Shown: one piece after another, positions 44,548 through 54,478 of the stretch
How the letters are laid out: every line of letters begins with the position of its first letter
Position numbering within the stretch: position 1 is the stretch's first letter
Position numbers and translations under genes: made by a program
The notes under the pieces: generated by a model
Seen by the model: only the letters and a program-made list of their open reading frames with translations
Told to the model about the DNA's origin: nothing
Databases searched by the model: none
Assembly: GCF_009742725.1 (NCBI RefSeq)
Contig: NZ_WPHG01000004.1
Location: 124,001-188,000 of the forward strand
Length of the DNA: 64,000 bases
Direction: 5' to 3'
From: Nitratireductor arenosus
Lineage (GTDB): Bacteria > Pseudomonadota > Alphaproteobacteria > Rhizobiales > Rhizobiaceae

Positions 44548-46095
44548 TCAATCGCATGCCATGCGCGTCATCCCGACATCGACCTCCCAGGCTCGCGCTT
44601 CCGCTTCAGAGAGGTAGGGGTCAAGCCGTGCGGCGCGCTCGAACACGGTTCCGGCGTCGCGCAGCACGGCCGGCATCAGTTCGGTAAGTTCGTCCGCGAG
44701 CGCGTCCTCGTCGATCGTGAGCAGTTTGCGGTCGCGAACGACGAAACGACCGTCGACCATGACGGCGCTGACGCCGCGTCCCGCTTCGCCATAGACCATC
44801 TGTCGCGTGGCGTTGTTCAGCGGACTATAGACTGGATCCTTGAGATCGAGGAAGGTCAAGTCGGCCTTGAAGCCCGGGCTCAGGCGGCCGGTCGTCTCGA
44901 GGCCGAGCGCATGGGCGCCGTCGGCGGTGGCCGCCCGCAGACTATCGCGCGCGCCGGGACCATCGTCGGACCGCCCGGCAATGCCGGCCAGAAGCACGGA
45001 AAACTTCATCGCCTGGAACATATTCTGGGCGTCGGAGCACGAACAATTGTCACAACCCAGACCCGGCCGGACGCCGCTTTCGGCATAACGGCGATACGGC
45101 GCTATGCCGTTGCGGGTTTTCAGATTGCTGATCGGGTTCATCACCAGCCGCGTGCCGCTGTCGGCCAGCAGGCAGGCGTCGTCATCATCGAGCCAGACGC
45201 CGTGAGCGAGCGTGAGGTCGGGCCCGAGCGCGCCAACGCTGTCGAGATATCGGATCGGCGAACCGCCATGCGCCTCGAAAAGCGCACGCGCGCCGACCGC
45301 CTCGACGCGCGAAATGGCGACATGCGAGAACAGCCGCACCGAATGGGCGCGGGCGATCTCCAGCAGGCGCGCGAGCAGCGCATGACTGCACCGTTCGGGG
45401 CTCGACGGACAGACGGCCCAGGTGACGCGGTCGTCCGGCCCGGCAGGCAGCTCGGCCAGGATACGTTCGAGCTCGGCGACCGGCGCGGGCATGTCGGGCG
45501 GCGGCGGCGGTCCCGCGACGATGCCGGCGAGTTCGACCGGCAGGATGTCGCGCAGGTAGGGGATCGTGTCGAGCGGTCCGGTGTCGGCCAATTGCAGCCC
45601 GAGCACGACCCGCAACCCGGTCTCGCGATAGGTGTCGCGCACGATTGCCGCCTGGCGGCTTGTCAGCGGCCACAAGCTCAGCATGTCCTGAACCGTGGTG
45701 ATGCCGCCGCGCAGGCATTCGGCCGCGCCGATCAACGTGCGCAGCCGCAATTCGCGATCGGAACGGGGCGGAAAGTAGCGCGGCAGGGCACGCACCGCCC
45801 AGCGCTCCAACGACATGACGTCGAAAGCCCCCTTCAACAGTGCGTCGTGCGAATGGTAGTGGGCGTTGACCAGGCCAGGTACGGCAATCAGCGAAGAGGC
45901 GTCGAAAGTCTCGGCATCGTCAGGCACCCCGAACGCGGTCGCGTCCGGGCCGATCGCGGCGATTTGGCCGTCGCGAACCAGAATGTCGGCTTTTGCACCA
46001 CCCTCCTCGCCGGCCACGGGGTCGACCAGCGTCGCGCCGCGGACCCATATCGGCCGCGATTGCCGCCGCGCCCTCGCCGGCGTCGCACTCAGCAT
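44548..46095 (-). CDS. amidohydrolase of the ATZ/TRZ (chlorohydrolase/deaminase) family
   Basis: 515 residues. N-terminal PIWVRGATLVDP and C-terminal LSPGFKADLTFLDL frame the barrel. Metal and catalytic motifs are VPGLVNAHYHSHDALLKG, RLFSHVAISRVEA, LTLAHGVWLDDDD and GLGCDNCSCSDAQNMFQAMK, the position of the usual conserved Asp (Cys-Asn follow). Members deaminate or dechlorinate guanines, triazines or S-adenosylhomocysteine. The start overlaps the carboxylesterase stop by seven bases, so they are coupled. The system 1 importer follows 160 bases downstream on the same strand and may supply the substrate. Confidence 0.88.
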   Translation of the reverse strand: MLSATPARARRQSRPIWVRGATLVDPVAGEEGGAKADILVRDGQIAAIGPDATAFGVPDDAETFDASSLIAVPGLVNAHYHSHDALLKGAFDVMSLERWAVRALPRYFPPRSDRELRLRTLIGAAECLRGGITTVQDMLSLWPLTSRQAAIVRDTYRETGLRVVLGLQLADTGPLDTIPYLRDILPVELAGIVAGPPPPPDMPAPVAELERILAELPAGPDDRVTWAVCPSSPERCSHALLARLLEIARAHSVRLFSHVAISRVEAVGARALFEAHGGSPIRYLDSVGALGPDLTLAHGVWLDDDDACLLADSGTRLVMNPISNLKTRNGIAPYRRYAESGVRPGLGCDNCSCSDAQNMFQAMKFSVLLAGIAGRSDDGPGARDSLRAATADGAHALGLETTGRLSPGFKADLTFLDLKDPVYSPLNNATRQMVYGEAGRGVSAVMVDGRFVVRDRKLLTIDEDALADELTELMPAVLRDAGTVFERAARLDPYLSEAEARAWEVDVGMTRMACD

Positions 46096-47588
46096 GGATC
46101 GCCCGCCAGGTCGCGGATCGCGGATCGCCGATCGAGCCGCATCGCGTTCTTGCGCCCGGCGGTGAAGATCGGCCAGGTCGGCAGCTTGGCGGCCGCGGGA
46201 TCACCGGTCCGGACGAAGTTCAGCCAGGCGGCGCGCATCGTTGCCGACAGTTCGGCTATTTCGACGGGATCGGCGCCAGCAAGCATCGGCGCGTCGCCCC
46301 AGGCTTGCGCGGGCCCGAACACGAATGGCAGTTCCAGACAATGGCAGGCGCCAAGCGGGCTGCCGGCCGGATGCCAGCCGAACTCGTAGACATAGGCTTT
46401 TCCCCCGTCGGCGGCACGCCGGCAGGCAAAGGCGATAGCGGGCTCGACAAACACATCCTGCGTCACGACGGCGCTGAGCAGCGCGCCGGGCGCGATATCG
46501 CCGTTTCGGCGCGCCATGAGGTCGAGCGCCCCGACGCCGCGCGGGCCGTAAAGCTCGCCGACAAGTTCGGCAACCGCGGATGCATCGAGCTCGCCGGCGC
46601 GCGGATCGAGCGCGAAAAAGGCGTCCGCCTCGTCCGCCGTAACGCCAATCAGCACATCGATACCCGTCATGGCGTCGGCGGCCGCGTGGTCGAAGGCGAT
46701 CGTGTCGGACAGGCCCGCGCTCGCCTGGACGAGCTGGAACGGCGGCGCGGTGTCGCCGAACCGGGCATGCCGGCGGGCGACGGCGGCCTGCGCGCCGAGG
46801 ATCGCGCTGACGGGAAGTTCGGCAAGCTTCACGCGGGTCTCGTCCGGTTTGTCGGGGTCGCCTCCCAATTCGCTGACAAAATCGGCGCCGAGCGCTCGCG
46901 CCCGGACGCTGTCCTGCGGACGCATGCCAAGTGCGGCGCTCTGCATGATCGCCCGCCGGACGCCCTTCATCGGATGACCGCCGGCAAACAGCGCGGCGAT
47001 CGAGTTTCCGCCGGCGGACTGCCCCATCAACGTGATGTTGTCTGGGTCGCCGCCAAAGCCAGCGACGATATCGCGCACAACGCGCAGCGCGAGCGCCTGG
47101 TCGAGCAAGCCCAGATTGCCGTCGCTGATGCCCGGTGCGACCAGATAGCCGAGAGCACCCAGACGGTAGTTGACGCCCACCACGACCACATCGCCCTCGC
47201 CGGCGAGCAGGCCACCATCATACCAGTCGAGCCCGCCCGCCCCGCTGGAAAAACCGCCACCGTGCAGCCAGACCACGACCGGTCGGCGCGCATCGTCCAC
47301 CCCTGGCGTGACGATGTCGAGACGCAGACAATCCTCGCTTTGCCGGCGTGTGAAATCTCCCATCACCGCGAGCAGCCGGGAGGCGAGCTGCGGCGCGATC
47401 ACGCCCGGCTCGAAGGCTTCGAGGGTGCCGGTCCAGGGCGTTTTGCGGCGTGGAGGACAAAACCGCAGGGCGCCGACCGGCGCTTCGGCAAAGGGTACTC
47501 CCCTGAAACGGCATACCCCGTCCCGGCGCAAGCCGGCTATGCGCCCGAGAGAAGTGTCCACGAAAACGGTTTCGGTCGACTGGCGCAT
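46089..47588 (-). CDS. type-B carboxylesterase/lipase family protein
   Basis: 499 residues; AAGGGACAACCC precedes the ATG. The family landmarks are FRGVPFAEAPVGALRF, SEDCLRLDIVTP (84-95), the oxyanion HGGGF (109-113), and the nucleophile Ser191 in GQSAGG. The acid and His lie further on (ADEADAFF; HPAGSPLGACHCLELPFVF). No signal peptide, so cytoplasmic. It hydrolyses esters or carbamates (phenmedipham hydrolase-like proteins are in this family). It is first of a two-gene unit with the overlapping amidohydrolase, which suggests ester or carbamate cleavage followed by deamination. Confidence 0.92.
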   Translation of the reverse strand: MRQSTETVFVDTSLGRIAGLRRDGVCRFRGVPFAEAPVGALRFCPPRRKTPWTGTLEAFEPGVIAPQLASRLLAVMGDFTRRQSEDCLRLDIVTPGVDDARRPVVVWLHGGGFSSGAGGLDWYDGGLLAGEGDVVVVGVNYRLGALGYLVAPGISDGNLGLLDQALALRVVRDIVAGFGGDPDNITLMGQSAGGNSIAALFAGGHPMKGVRRAIMQSAALGMRPQDSVRARALGADFVSELGGDPDKPDETRVKLAELPVSAILGAQAAVARRHARFGDTAPPFQLVQASAGLSDTIAFDHAAADAMTGIDVLIGVTADEADAFFALDPRAGELDASAVAELVGELYGPRGVGALDLMARRNGDIAPGALLSAVVTQDVFVEPAIAFACRRAADGGKAYVYEFGWHPAGSPLGACHCLELPFVFGPAQAWGDAPMLAGADPVEIAELSATMRAAWLNFVRTGDPAAAKLPTWPIFTAGRKNAMRLDRRSAIRDLAGDPC

Positions 47589-47790
47589 GGGTTGTCCCTT
47601 CGTTGTGGTGAGGGAAAGCTAGTGCCAAAAACGACCGGGCGGCTTGCGCGTGAGCGCATTGGCGCTTGTGCGCGGATGCGGATAGGAGTTTGCGCCGGGC
47701 GACAAGCGGCGCTGCGCTCACGCGCAAGCCGAAATCTGCTGGCCGGGCGATGCTGGGTGGAACAATGATCCAAGGTGCAGGAGGCCCGCG

Positions 47791-48666
47791 ATGAACGGCG
47801 ACATCGATTCAGTGAACCATCTGGGGATAGCCGTACGTGACATGGAGGCCGCGTGCGCGCTCTACGAGCGGCTCGGCTTTCAACTGACACCGCTTTCGGT
47901 CCATTCGGGATCGAGCAGTCCGGACGAACCGGTTCAACCCATGGCGACCGGAAATCGCTGCGCGGTGTTTCCCAACAATTACATCGAAGTGCTCGGCATC
48001 GTGAACCCGGGCGCGCTCGACTGGGGCTGGGATCGTTTCATCGACCGGTTCGAGGGCGCCCACATCATCTGCTTCGGATGCAAGGACGCGGACACCGTCG
48101 CCACACGACTGTCGTCGGCCAACGTCGCCAATTCGGGCGTGATCGCCCTGCAACGCGATATCGGCACGCCCGAAGGGACGCGCACGGCGAAGTTCGACTG
48201 TGTGCATTTCGATCGCGCCGCGACCCCGGAGGGCCTGATACAGGCCGCGCGGCACCGCAATCCCGAATATGTGCATCAACCGCGCTACCTCACGCACGAG
48301 AACGGCGCCACCAGCCTGTCAAGCCTGTTGATCGTCTCGGAGGACCCCCAGGCGACCGCCCAGCGTTACGCGGTGCTGACGGGACAGTCGCTCGGCCAGA
48401 TCGACGGGCTTCCCGGCATCAGCCTGCCGCTGGTGACGACGCTGCGTTTCACGGGCCCGCAGGACGCGGGGCAACGCCTGTCGGGAACACTTCTGTCACC
48501 GGCGCCTTCGATCGTTGCCGCGACCTTCACCGTCGCCGATCTGGCGTCGGCGCGCGCGCTGATCGCCGACGCCGGCTTCCCGATCGTCGAGGGTGACAAT
48601 CGCTTCCACGTGCCGGCCGAACACGCGCTTGGGGTCGTGCACGAATTCGTTCAGGACACACGCTGA
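47791..48666 (+). CDS. VOC-family (glyoxalase-like) protein
   Basis: 291 residues with AGGAGG upstream of the ATG. It begins DSVNHLGIAVRDMEAACALYERLGFQLTP, a VOC module, then IEVLGIVNPGALDWGWDRFIDRFEGAHIICFG. The C-terminal half (TSLSSLLIVSEDPQATAQRYAVLTG) is a second, diverged module. The pattern matches the Glyoxalase_3 (Glyoxalase-like) group found near catabolic operons. Possible roles include extradiol dioxygenase, lyase or isomerase. It diverges from the carboxylesterase gene and converges on the AraC gene. Confidence 0.85.
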   Translation: MNGDIDSVNHLGIAVRDMEAACALYERLGFQLTPLSVHSGSSSPDEPVQPMATGNRCAVFPNNYIEVLGIVNPGALDWGWDRFIDRFEGAHIICFGCKDADTVATRLSSANVANSGVIALQRDIGTPEGTRTAKFDCVHFDRAATPEGLIQAARHRNPEYVHQPRYLTHENGATSLSSLLIVSEDPQATAQRYAVLTGQSLGQIDGLPGISLPLVTTLRFTGPQDAGQRLSGTLLSPAPSIVAATFTVADLASARALIADAGFPIVEGDNRFHVPAEHALGVVHEFVQDTR

Positions 48667-48715
48667 CGGGTTTGGAGCCAGCTCCGAAAAACCGGGCCGC
48701 CACAAGGACGACAAA

Positions 48716-48747
48716 CCATGATGGCGGCCTGGCGCAAGCCGTCATGG
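48716..48747. terminator. hairpin between convergent VOC and AraC genes
   Basis: CCATGATGGC (48716-48725) pairs with GCCGTCATGG (48738-48747) with a single G-T wobble, around a 12-base loop. It sits between two genes that end facing each other (48666 and 48800). No clear U-run follows, so it is only a likely bidirectional transcript end. Confidence 0.4.
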
Positions 48748-48799
48748 TCTTCCAGCCGAACTCGGCCGGGCGCCGTCGTCCCGCCCAGAACCGGATTTT

Positions 48800-49810
48800 T
48801 CAGGCCAGCAGCCGGGCGGCGTTCGCGCGCGCGTCACGCGGGGCCATACCGAAGCGAGCCCGGAACTGACGACTGAAATGCGGGATATCGTTGAACCCCT
48901 GCCGCATGGCGACTTCCGTCACCGTGAGATGCGCGTAGCGCGGATCGACCAGCAGCGAACGGGCCCGCAACAACCGCTCCTCGCGGACCCATGCGCCGAA
49001 CGTCGTGCCGCTGTTGGAAAACAGCTTGTGCAGGTAGCGTTTCGACAGGCCGAACGTGTCGGCGGCCTTGGCCGGGGTCAGTTCCGGGTCTTCCAGCGCG
49101 CATTGCAGATGCGCCTTCACCCGCGACAGCAACATGTGGCCACCGCCGCCGGCATTCCTTTCCAGATCGTCCTCGTCACGCCCATCCCCGGATTTGAAGG
49201 CGAGCGCGATCAGGTCGAGCCAGATCTCGATGGCATGCGTCTGGTTGGCGCTCCCGAGCTGATGGCCTTCCCTGATGAGAAACTGCAGGTGCTCGCGCGC
49301 CAGGCATCCGATGCCCCGTTCGGTGTCGGGCGTGACGGGCAGGTAGCGGGTCGGGTCAATCAGCCTGCTTTCCAGCAGCCGGCGCGGTACCGATATCAGC
49401 ACGCGATCGGCGGCGTCGGGAAACGTCGCATGGTAGGGCATCGCCTTGTCGAGCAGGAACAGACTGCCGGCCCTGATCGCCGCCCGACGATGATCATGAT
49501 CGACATCGGTGTTTCCAGACAGGTTAAAACCGATGATGTATTGCGCCTGATTGTCGGCCTCGATGCAACTCACCGACCGGTGCAGCTCGACCGGATCGGA
49601 CTGGATGCGGGAGATGCAAAGCGGACCGAGGCGGACTTCGGACGTCCGGTAGACGAAGCGATCCGCCTTTGCCGGCCGCACTTCGACACGGGCCACGCGA
49701 CGGTTCACGATGGAGACGTATTGACCGACGTCTTCGCCATGCGAGAAGCTGCCACGCGCGAAAGCAAACCCGCCATGGGGAGCGCAAACGTTCCCGCCGA
49801 TTTCAATCAT
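48800..49810 (-). CDS. AraC-family transcriptional regulator
   Basis: 336 residues; AAGGAG lies before the ATG. The N-terminal AraC-binding-like domain resembles FeaR/AntR-type regulators of aromatic amine catabolism. The C-terminal double HTH spans about 230-336: PELTPAKAADTFGLSKRYLHKLFSNSGTTFGAWVREERLLRAR, then LTVTEVAMRQGFNDIPHFSRQFRARFGMAP. It is the last gene of the long minus-strand group with the molybdenum hydroxylase and second Liv importer, 17 bases after the FAD-subunit gene. It is a good candidate activator of that group. Confidence 0.88.
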   Translation of the reverse strand: MIEIGGNVCAPHGGFAFARGSFSHGEDVGQYVSIVNRRVARVEVRPAKADRFVYRTSEVRLGPLCISRIQSDPVELHRSVSCIEADNQAQYIIGFNLSGNTDVDHDHRRAAIRAGSLFLLDKAMPYHATFPDAADRVLISVPRRLLESRLIDPTRYLPVTPDTERGIGCLAREHLQFLIREGHQLGSANQTHAIEIWLDLIALAFKSGDGRDEDDLERNAGGGGHMLLSRVKAHLQCALEDPELTPAKAADTFGLSKRYLHKLFSNSGTTFGAWVREERLLRARSLLVDPRYAHLTVTEVAMRQGFNDIPHFSRQFRARFGMAPRDARANAARLLA

Positions 49811-49827
49811 CGCGTTCTCCTTTCAAC

Positions 49828-50649
49828 CTATGTCCGCACCCGGAGGCTGCGCGCGCCAAGCGCCTCGACGAGACGCCCGGTCAGGACTTGCACGAGATGG
49901 GCGCGATAGGTGTCGCCTGCATGGATGTCGCTCAGCATCTGCTGTGGGTCGAGCGCCAGGCCGGTGAGCGCCTGTTGCGCGAAATTCCCGTCCAATGCGG
50001 CCTCGGCCTCCGTCCAGCGGAAGACACCTGCTGAGCCCGCGCCGGTGACCGCGACCCGGACTCCCTGCCGGTGGCGTGCGACGAAAACGCCGACAATCGC
50101 GAAACGCGAAGCCGGCTGACGGAATTTCAGGTAGCCGCAGCTCCGGCATGACGGGAAAACCACTTCGCGGATCATCTCGCCCGGCTCGAGGGCGGTCTCG
50201 AACAGGTCGACAAAAAATTCGTCCGCGCTGATGTCGCGGCTGTCGGTTCGGATCGTCGCGTCGAGTGCGAGCAAGGCCGCCGGGTAGTCGGCGGCTGGAT
50301 CGTTGTTGGCGACGGAACCGCCGATCGTGCCCCGGTTGCGCACCTGAACATCGCCGATCATACCGGCCAGTTCCGCGAGCCCGGGGATCTTATCGCGCAC
50401 GGCGCCCGACGTGGCGACGGTTGCGTGCCGGCACATGGCGCCGACCCGGATTCCGTCGCCGGTCACCGAAAGTTCCACCAGCTCCGACACGGCGTTGAGG
50501 TCGATCAGCAGCTCCGGCGCGGCGAGCCCCTGCTTCATCGTCGGCAGCAGCGTCTGTCCGCCGGCAAGCAGCATCGGCTCGTCGCTGGCGCGCAGCAGGT
50601 CGAGCGTGGCCGCGAGTGTTGTCGGACGCACATAGTCGAACTTGTTCAT
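49828..50649 (-). CDS. molybdenum hydroxylase FAD-binding (medium) subunit, CoxM/XdhB type
   Basis: 273 residues. It begins [49 protein letters not shown], typical of the FAD_binding_5 domain, and has [28 protein letters not shown], the second FAD contact. The C-terminal CO_deh_flav domain includes [10 protein letters not shown] and AGSAGVF. The ATG overlaps the iron-sulphur subunit stop (ATGA). It passes electrons from the [2Fe-2S] centres to an acceptor. Together with the small subunit next door and the large subunit 7 kb upstream it would form an L-M-S hydroxylase. Confidence 0.93.
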   Translation of the reverse strand: MNKFDYVRPTTLAATLDLLRASDEPMLLAGGQTLLPTMKQGLAAPELLIDLNAVSELVELSVTGDGIRVGAMCRHATVATSGAVRDKIPGLAELAGMIGDVQVRNRGTIGGSVANNDPAADYPAALLALDATIRTDSRDISADEFFVDLFETALEPGEMIREVVFPSCRSCGYLKFRQPASRFAIVGVFVARHRQGVRVAVTGAGSAGVFRWTEAEAALDGNFAQQALTGLALDPQQMLSDIHAGDTYRAHLVQVLTGRLVEALGARSLRVRT

Positions 50650-51116
50650 GGCCGCATCGTCTCCGCAGCCGCCAGGATCGCCTTGACGATGTTTTCATAC
50701 CCGGTGCAGCGGCAGATATTGCCTTCGAGCTCTTCGCGCACCGTGTGTTCATCGAGGTCGCCGGCGTGGCGCTCCACCATGTCGACCGCCGACATGATCA
50801 TGCCGGGCGTGCAGAATCCGCATTGAAGCGCGTGGTGTTCATGGAAGGCCTGCTGCATGGGATGCAACGCCGCGCCTTGGGCCAAGCCCTCGATCGTGGT
50901 GACTTTGCGTGATTGGCACTGGACTGCGAGCAACGCACAGGATTTGACCGCGACGCCGTCGAGATGAACGACACAGGCGCCGCATTGGCTGGTATCGCAA
51001 CCGACATGCGTGCCGGTCAGCCGGCACTGATCGCGCAGGAACTCCACCAAGAGCATTCGCGGCTCGACCTCGGCCGCGACCGGCTTGCCGTTGATTTCCG
51101 TTTCCAGCCGCATCAT
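50646..51116 (-). CDS. molybdenum hydroxylase [2Fe-2S] (small) subunit, CoxS/XdhC-like type
   Basis: 156 residues from the ATG at 51116, with GGAG five bases upstream; the longer frame to 51233 is unsupported. The N-terminal plant-type cluster has [16 protein letters not shown] plus a further Cys. The C-terminal helical cluster has [12 protein letters not shown] and [12 protein letters not shown]. This two-cluster subunit relays electrons from Mo to FAD in quinoline, isoquinoline, nicotinate and CO dehydrogenases. It overlaps the FAD subunit gene and follows the aspartate-dehydrogenase-like gene by 100 bases. Confidence 0.95.
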   Translation of the reverse strand: MMRLETEINGKPVAAEVEPRMLLVEFLRDQCRLTGTHVGCDTSQCGACVVHLDGVAVKSCALLAVQCQSRKVTTIEGLAQGAALHPMQQAFHEHHALQCGFCTPGMIMSAVDMVERHAGDLDEHTVREELEGNICRCTGYENIVKAILAAAETMRP

Positions 51117-51216
51117 CCTTGCTCCATTGCCATTTTGCGCCGCCTGCCGCGTCCTCTCTCCGGGTCCGACATATCCAATCCCGACCGGCGTTGCCGAGCC
51201 GCGAACTCCATCGGCA

Positions 51217-52047
51217 CTAACGCACCAGCGCACGAACGCGATTTTCCAGAAGCCGCACCAGGCTGAGCGCCGTCATTTCCGACGATTTCGGGTTCGTCGC
51301 CAGGGGTTCGTTGTCGATCGAAATATCGAGCCGCCCGAACGCCCCGCCGGCGGCGATCCGATGACCGTTGCGCGAGGCGGCCGGGTCGGCGCATAGCGAC
51401 ACGCGCGTGCGGTCGAGGCCGATGCCGGCCAGCGCGGAAATTACCGCCACGTTGGCGTTTTGCGGAAAGCGGTCGGCCGCTTGGCGCGCCGTCCCGGAAA
51501 AGAAAATCGCCGCACGGTTGAGACCATCCAGATCCACGAGCGTTTCGGCCGCCGTCCCGCGCCAGGCCGCCGGTGGCTTGACGATGGTGTGCTCGACCGT
51601 GTCGAGACAAAGCGTCGCCGCCGCGGCGAGCGCATCGATACCGCCCATCGCGCCCGGCGGAACGACGATCTGGGCGCCTGTATGGTCGGCGCTCGCAACG
51701 AGGCGTGCCATCAGCGCATCGTCGCAAAAAGCGGAGGTGGAGGAGACGACGAAATCGCGCCCGGCCGAAAGTGCTGCCTGGCCCCAGGGTTCGACGCTTG
51801 CCCGGCCGGCCGCCTCGACGACAAGATCGATATCCAGCCCGGTCAAGTCGCCCGGCTCGGCAATCAATCGGGCCGAAGCCGGCAAATCGGGCCTGGATGC
51901 AGCCGTGTCGCGGACAGCGACCGCGACGAAGGCGATTTCGCCCCTGCCCCGTTCGGCCAGCAGCGCGACGACGCGTCTTGCGATCGCCCCCCAGCCGACG
52001 ATGGCGACGCGAAGGTGACGCCGCGATGTGCGCTCAGATACCGACAT
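51217..52047 (-). CDS. L-aspartate dehydrogenase-like protein (NadX family)
   Basis: 276 residues from the ATG at 52047; the start overlaps the end of the preceding livF by 14 bases. The N-terminal Rossmann fold has [33 protein letters not shown] and [15 protein letters not shown] follow, then [13 protein letters not shown] and the signature C-terminal [18 protein letters not shown]. The family oxidises L-aspartate to iminoaspartate with NAD(P), but relatives near catabolic operons act on other amino acids. Its place between an importer and molybdenum hydroxylase subunits is unusual and suggests an alternative substrate. Confidence 0.88.
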   Translation of the reverse strand: MSVSERTSRRHLRVAIVGWGAIARRVVALLAERGRGEIAFVAVAVRDTAASRPDLPASARLIAEPGDLTGLDIDLVVEAAGRASVEPWGQAALSAGRDFVVSSTSAFCDDALMARLVASADHTGAQIVVPPGAMGGIDALAAAATLCLDTVEHTIVKPPAAWRGTAAETLVDLDGLNRAAIFFSGTARQAADRFPQNANVAVISALAGIGLDRTRVSLCADPAASRNGHRIAAGGAFGRLDISIDNEPLATNPKSSEMTALSLVRLLENRVRALVR

Positions 52048-52728
52048 AAGAATGCACCCGTTCGGTGTCGCGTTCGAGGTCGGCGCCATCGCCCGACCAT
52101 ACGGTACGCCCCTTTTCGAGCACGAAATGCCGGTCGGCGAGGCGTTTGAGCACATGGATGTTTTTGTCGATCAGCAGGATCGACTGGCCTTCCGCCTTGA
52201 GGCGCTCGACGCAGGCCCAGATTTCGGCGCGTATGACCGGCGCCAGCCCCTCCGTCGCCTCGTCGAGAATGAGAAGACGCGGATTGGTCATCAGCGCGCG
52301 CCCGATGACCAGCATCTGCTGCTCGCCGCCCGACAAGGTCACCGCGGATTGCTGGGCACGCTCGCGCAGACGCGGAAACAGCGCGTAGACCCGCTCCAGC
52401 GTCCAGGGACCGGCGCGCCGCAGCCGGTTCGAGGCGGTCGCCACCAGGTTTTCGCGCACGCTGAGCGTCGGGAATACCTGTCGGCCTTCCGGCACCAGAC
52501 CGACACCGAGCCGCGCCACGATTTCGGGTGCCGCGCCGAATACCGACACGTCGCCGATCGTCACATCGCCGGCCATCGGCGGCAAAAGCCCCATGACCGC
52601 GCGTACAGTGGTGGTCTTGCCCATGCCGTTGCGACCGAGCAGGGTGACCACCTCGCCGTCGGCGATTTCGAGCGCGACGTCGAACAGAACCTGGCTAGCG
52701 CCATAAGCAGCCTGAAGTCCGCTGACCT

Positions 52729-52735
<7 letters not shown>
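52034..52735 (-). CDS. livF: branched-chain-amino-acid-type ABC importer ATPase LivF (system 2)
   Basis: 233 residues. Walker A is GRNGMGKTT, the Q-loop VPEGRQVFPTLSVRENL, the signature LSGGEQQM, Walker B LLILDEATEGLAP; the H-loop reads LLIDKNIHVLKRLAD. The Walker B Pro is replaced by Ala (DEATEG) and the loop is LLIDKN instead of LLVEQN; both are seen in amide/urea-type LivF proteins. It is the fifth gene of the K-H-M-G-F order of system 2. Confidence 0.94.
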
Positions 52736-53483
<748 letters not shown>

Positions 53484-53487
<4 letters not shown>

Positions 53488-54473
53488 ACGCGCCTCCCAA
53501 CAAGGCGCAGCGCCAGGGCCTGTACTCCGCCATGCGTGTAAAGCACGACGAACAGCAGGATGGCGCCGAGCCCGAGTTGCCAATATTCGGTCCAGGCGGC
53601 GAGGACCGTTTCCAGAATGATGAAAACGGCGGCGCCCGCGAGCGGGCCGAACAAGGTGCCGACGCCGCCGAGAATGACCATCACCATCAGTTCGCCGGAT
53701 TTGGTCCAATGCAGCATGTCCGGACTGGCGAAGCGCATGAAATTGGCCATCAGCGCGCCGGCGAGCCCCGCTCCCATGCCCGAAATGACGAAGGCGGCAA
53801 GCTTGTAGCGATAGACAGGCAGGCCGACCGCCGCCATGCGCCGCTCGCTCTGGCGCAGCCCGACCAACACATTGCCGAAGCGCGAATTGACCACCCGCCA
53901 CAACAGGACAAAGAAGATCGCGGCAGCCGCCAGGCATACATAATAGACGGTCTGCTTGTCGCGCATATTGAGGCCCGGCACCTCGTTTGCGCGGCGGATG
54001 ATCAGTCCGTCATCGCCGCCATAGGCCTTCAGCGAGACAAAGAAGAAAAACAGCATCTGGGCGAAAGCGAGCGTGATCATGATGAACTGCACGCCGCTGG
54101 TGCGCAGCGACAGCGCGCCGATGATGGCGGCGAACACCCCGCTGACGAGGATCGCGGCCGGCACCGTCACCAGCAGCTGATTACTGCCGGGAACGAAACC
54201 GAACAACGGCTCGCCGGAGGCGTAATGCTGGTAGAGGATGCCGACGACGTAACCGCCAATGCCGAAAAAGGCCGCGTGACCGAAGGAGACCATTCCACCA
54301 TAGCCGAGCACCAGATTGAGGCTGGCCGCCGCAATGCCGTAGATCAGGATGCGCGTCGCAAGCGAAGTCAGCGCCGGCTGCCCCATGGCATCGGCTACCG
54401 ACGGCAGAGCGGCAAGCGCGACCAGCACGACAAGGACAAGCACGAGCCTAGCGGAGGATGAGCCGTTCATCAT
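53484..54473 (-). CDS. livM: branched-chain-amino-acid-type ABC importer permease LivM (system 2)
   Basis: 329 residues from the ATG at 54473; a GTG at 54482 that overlaps the livH stop (GTGA) is an alternative. Eight to ten membrane helices are visible, with ASLNLVLGYGGMVSFGHAAFFGIGGYVVG, LRTSGVQFIMITLAFAQMLFF, the EAA-like GLRQSERRMAAVGLPVYRYKLAAFVISGMGAG, and VMVILGGVGTLFGPLAGAAVFI. It is part of the second K-H-M-G-F importer. Confidence 0.93.
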
Positions 54474-54478
54474 GGTTC

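Noticed and set aside
44542-47768. Long plus-strand frames (615 and 591 codons) opposite the amidohydrolase and carboxylesterase
   Set aside because: They share no family motif and mirror the third-position GC bias of the real genes.
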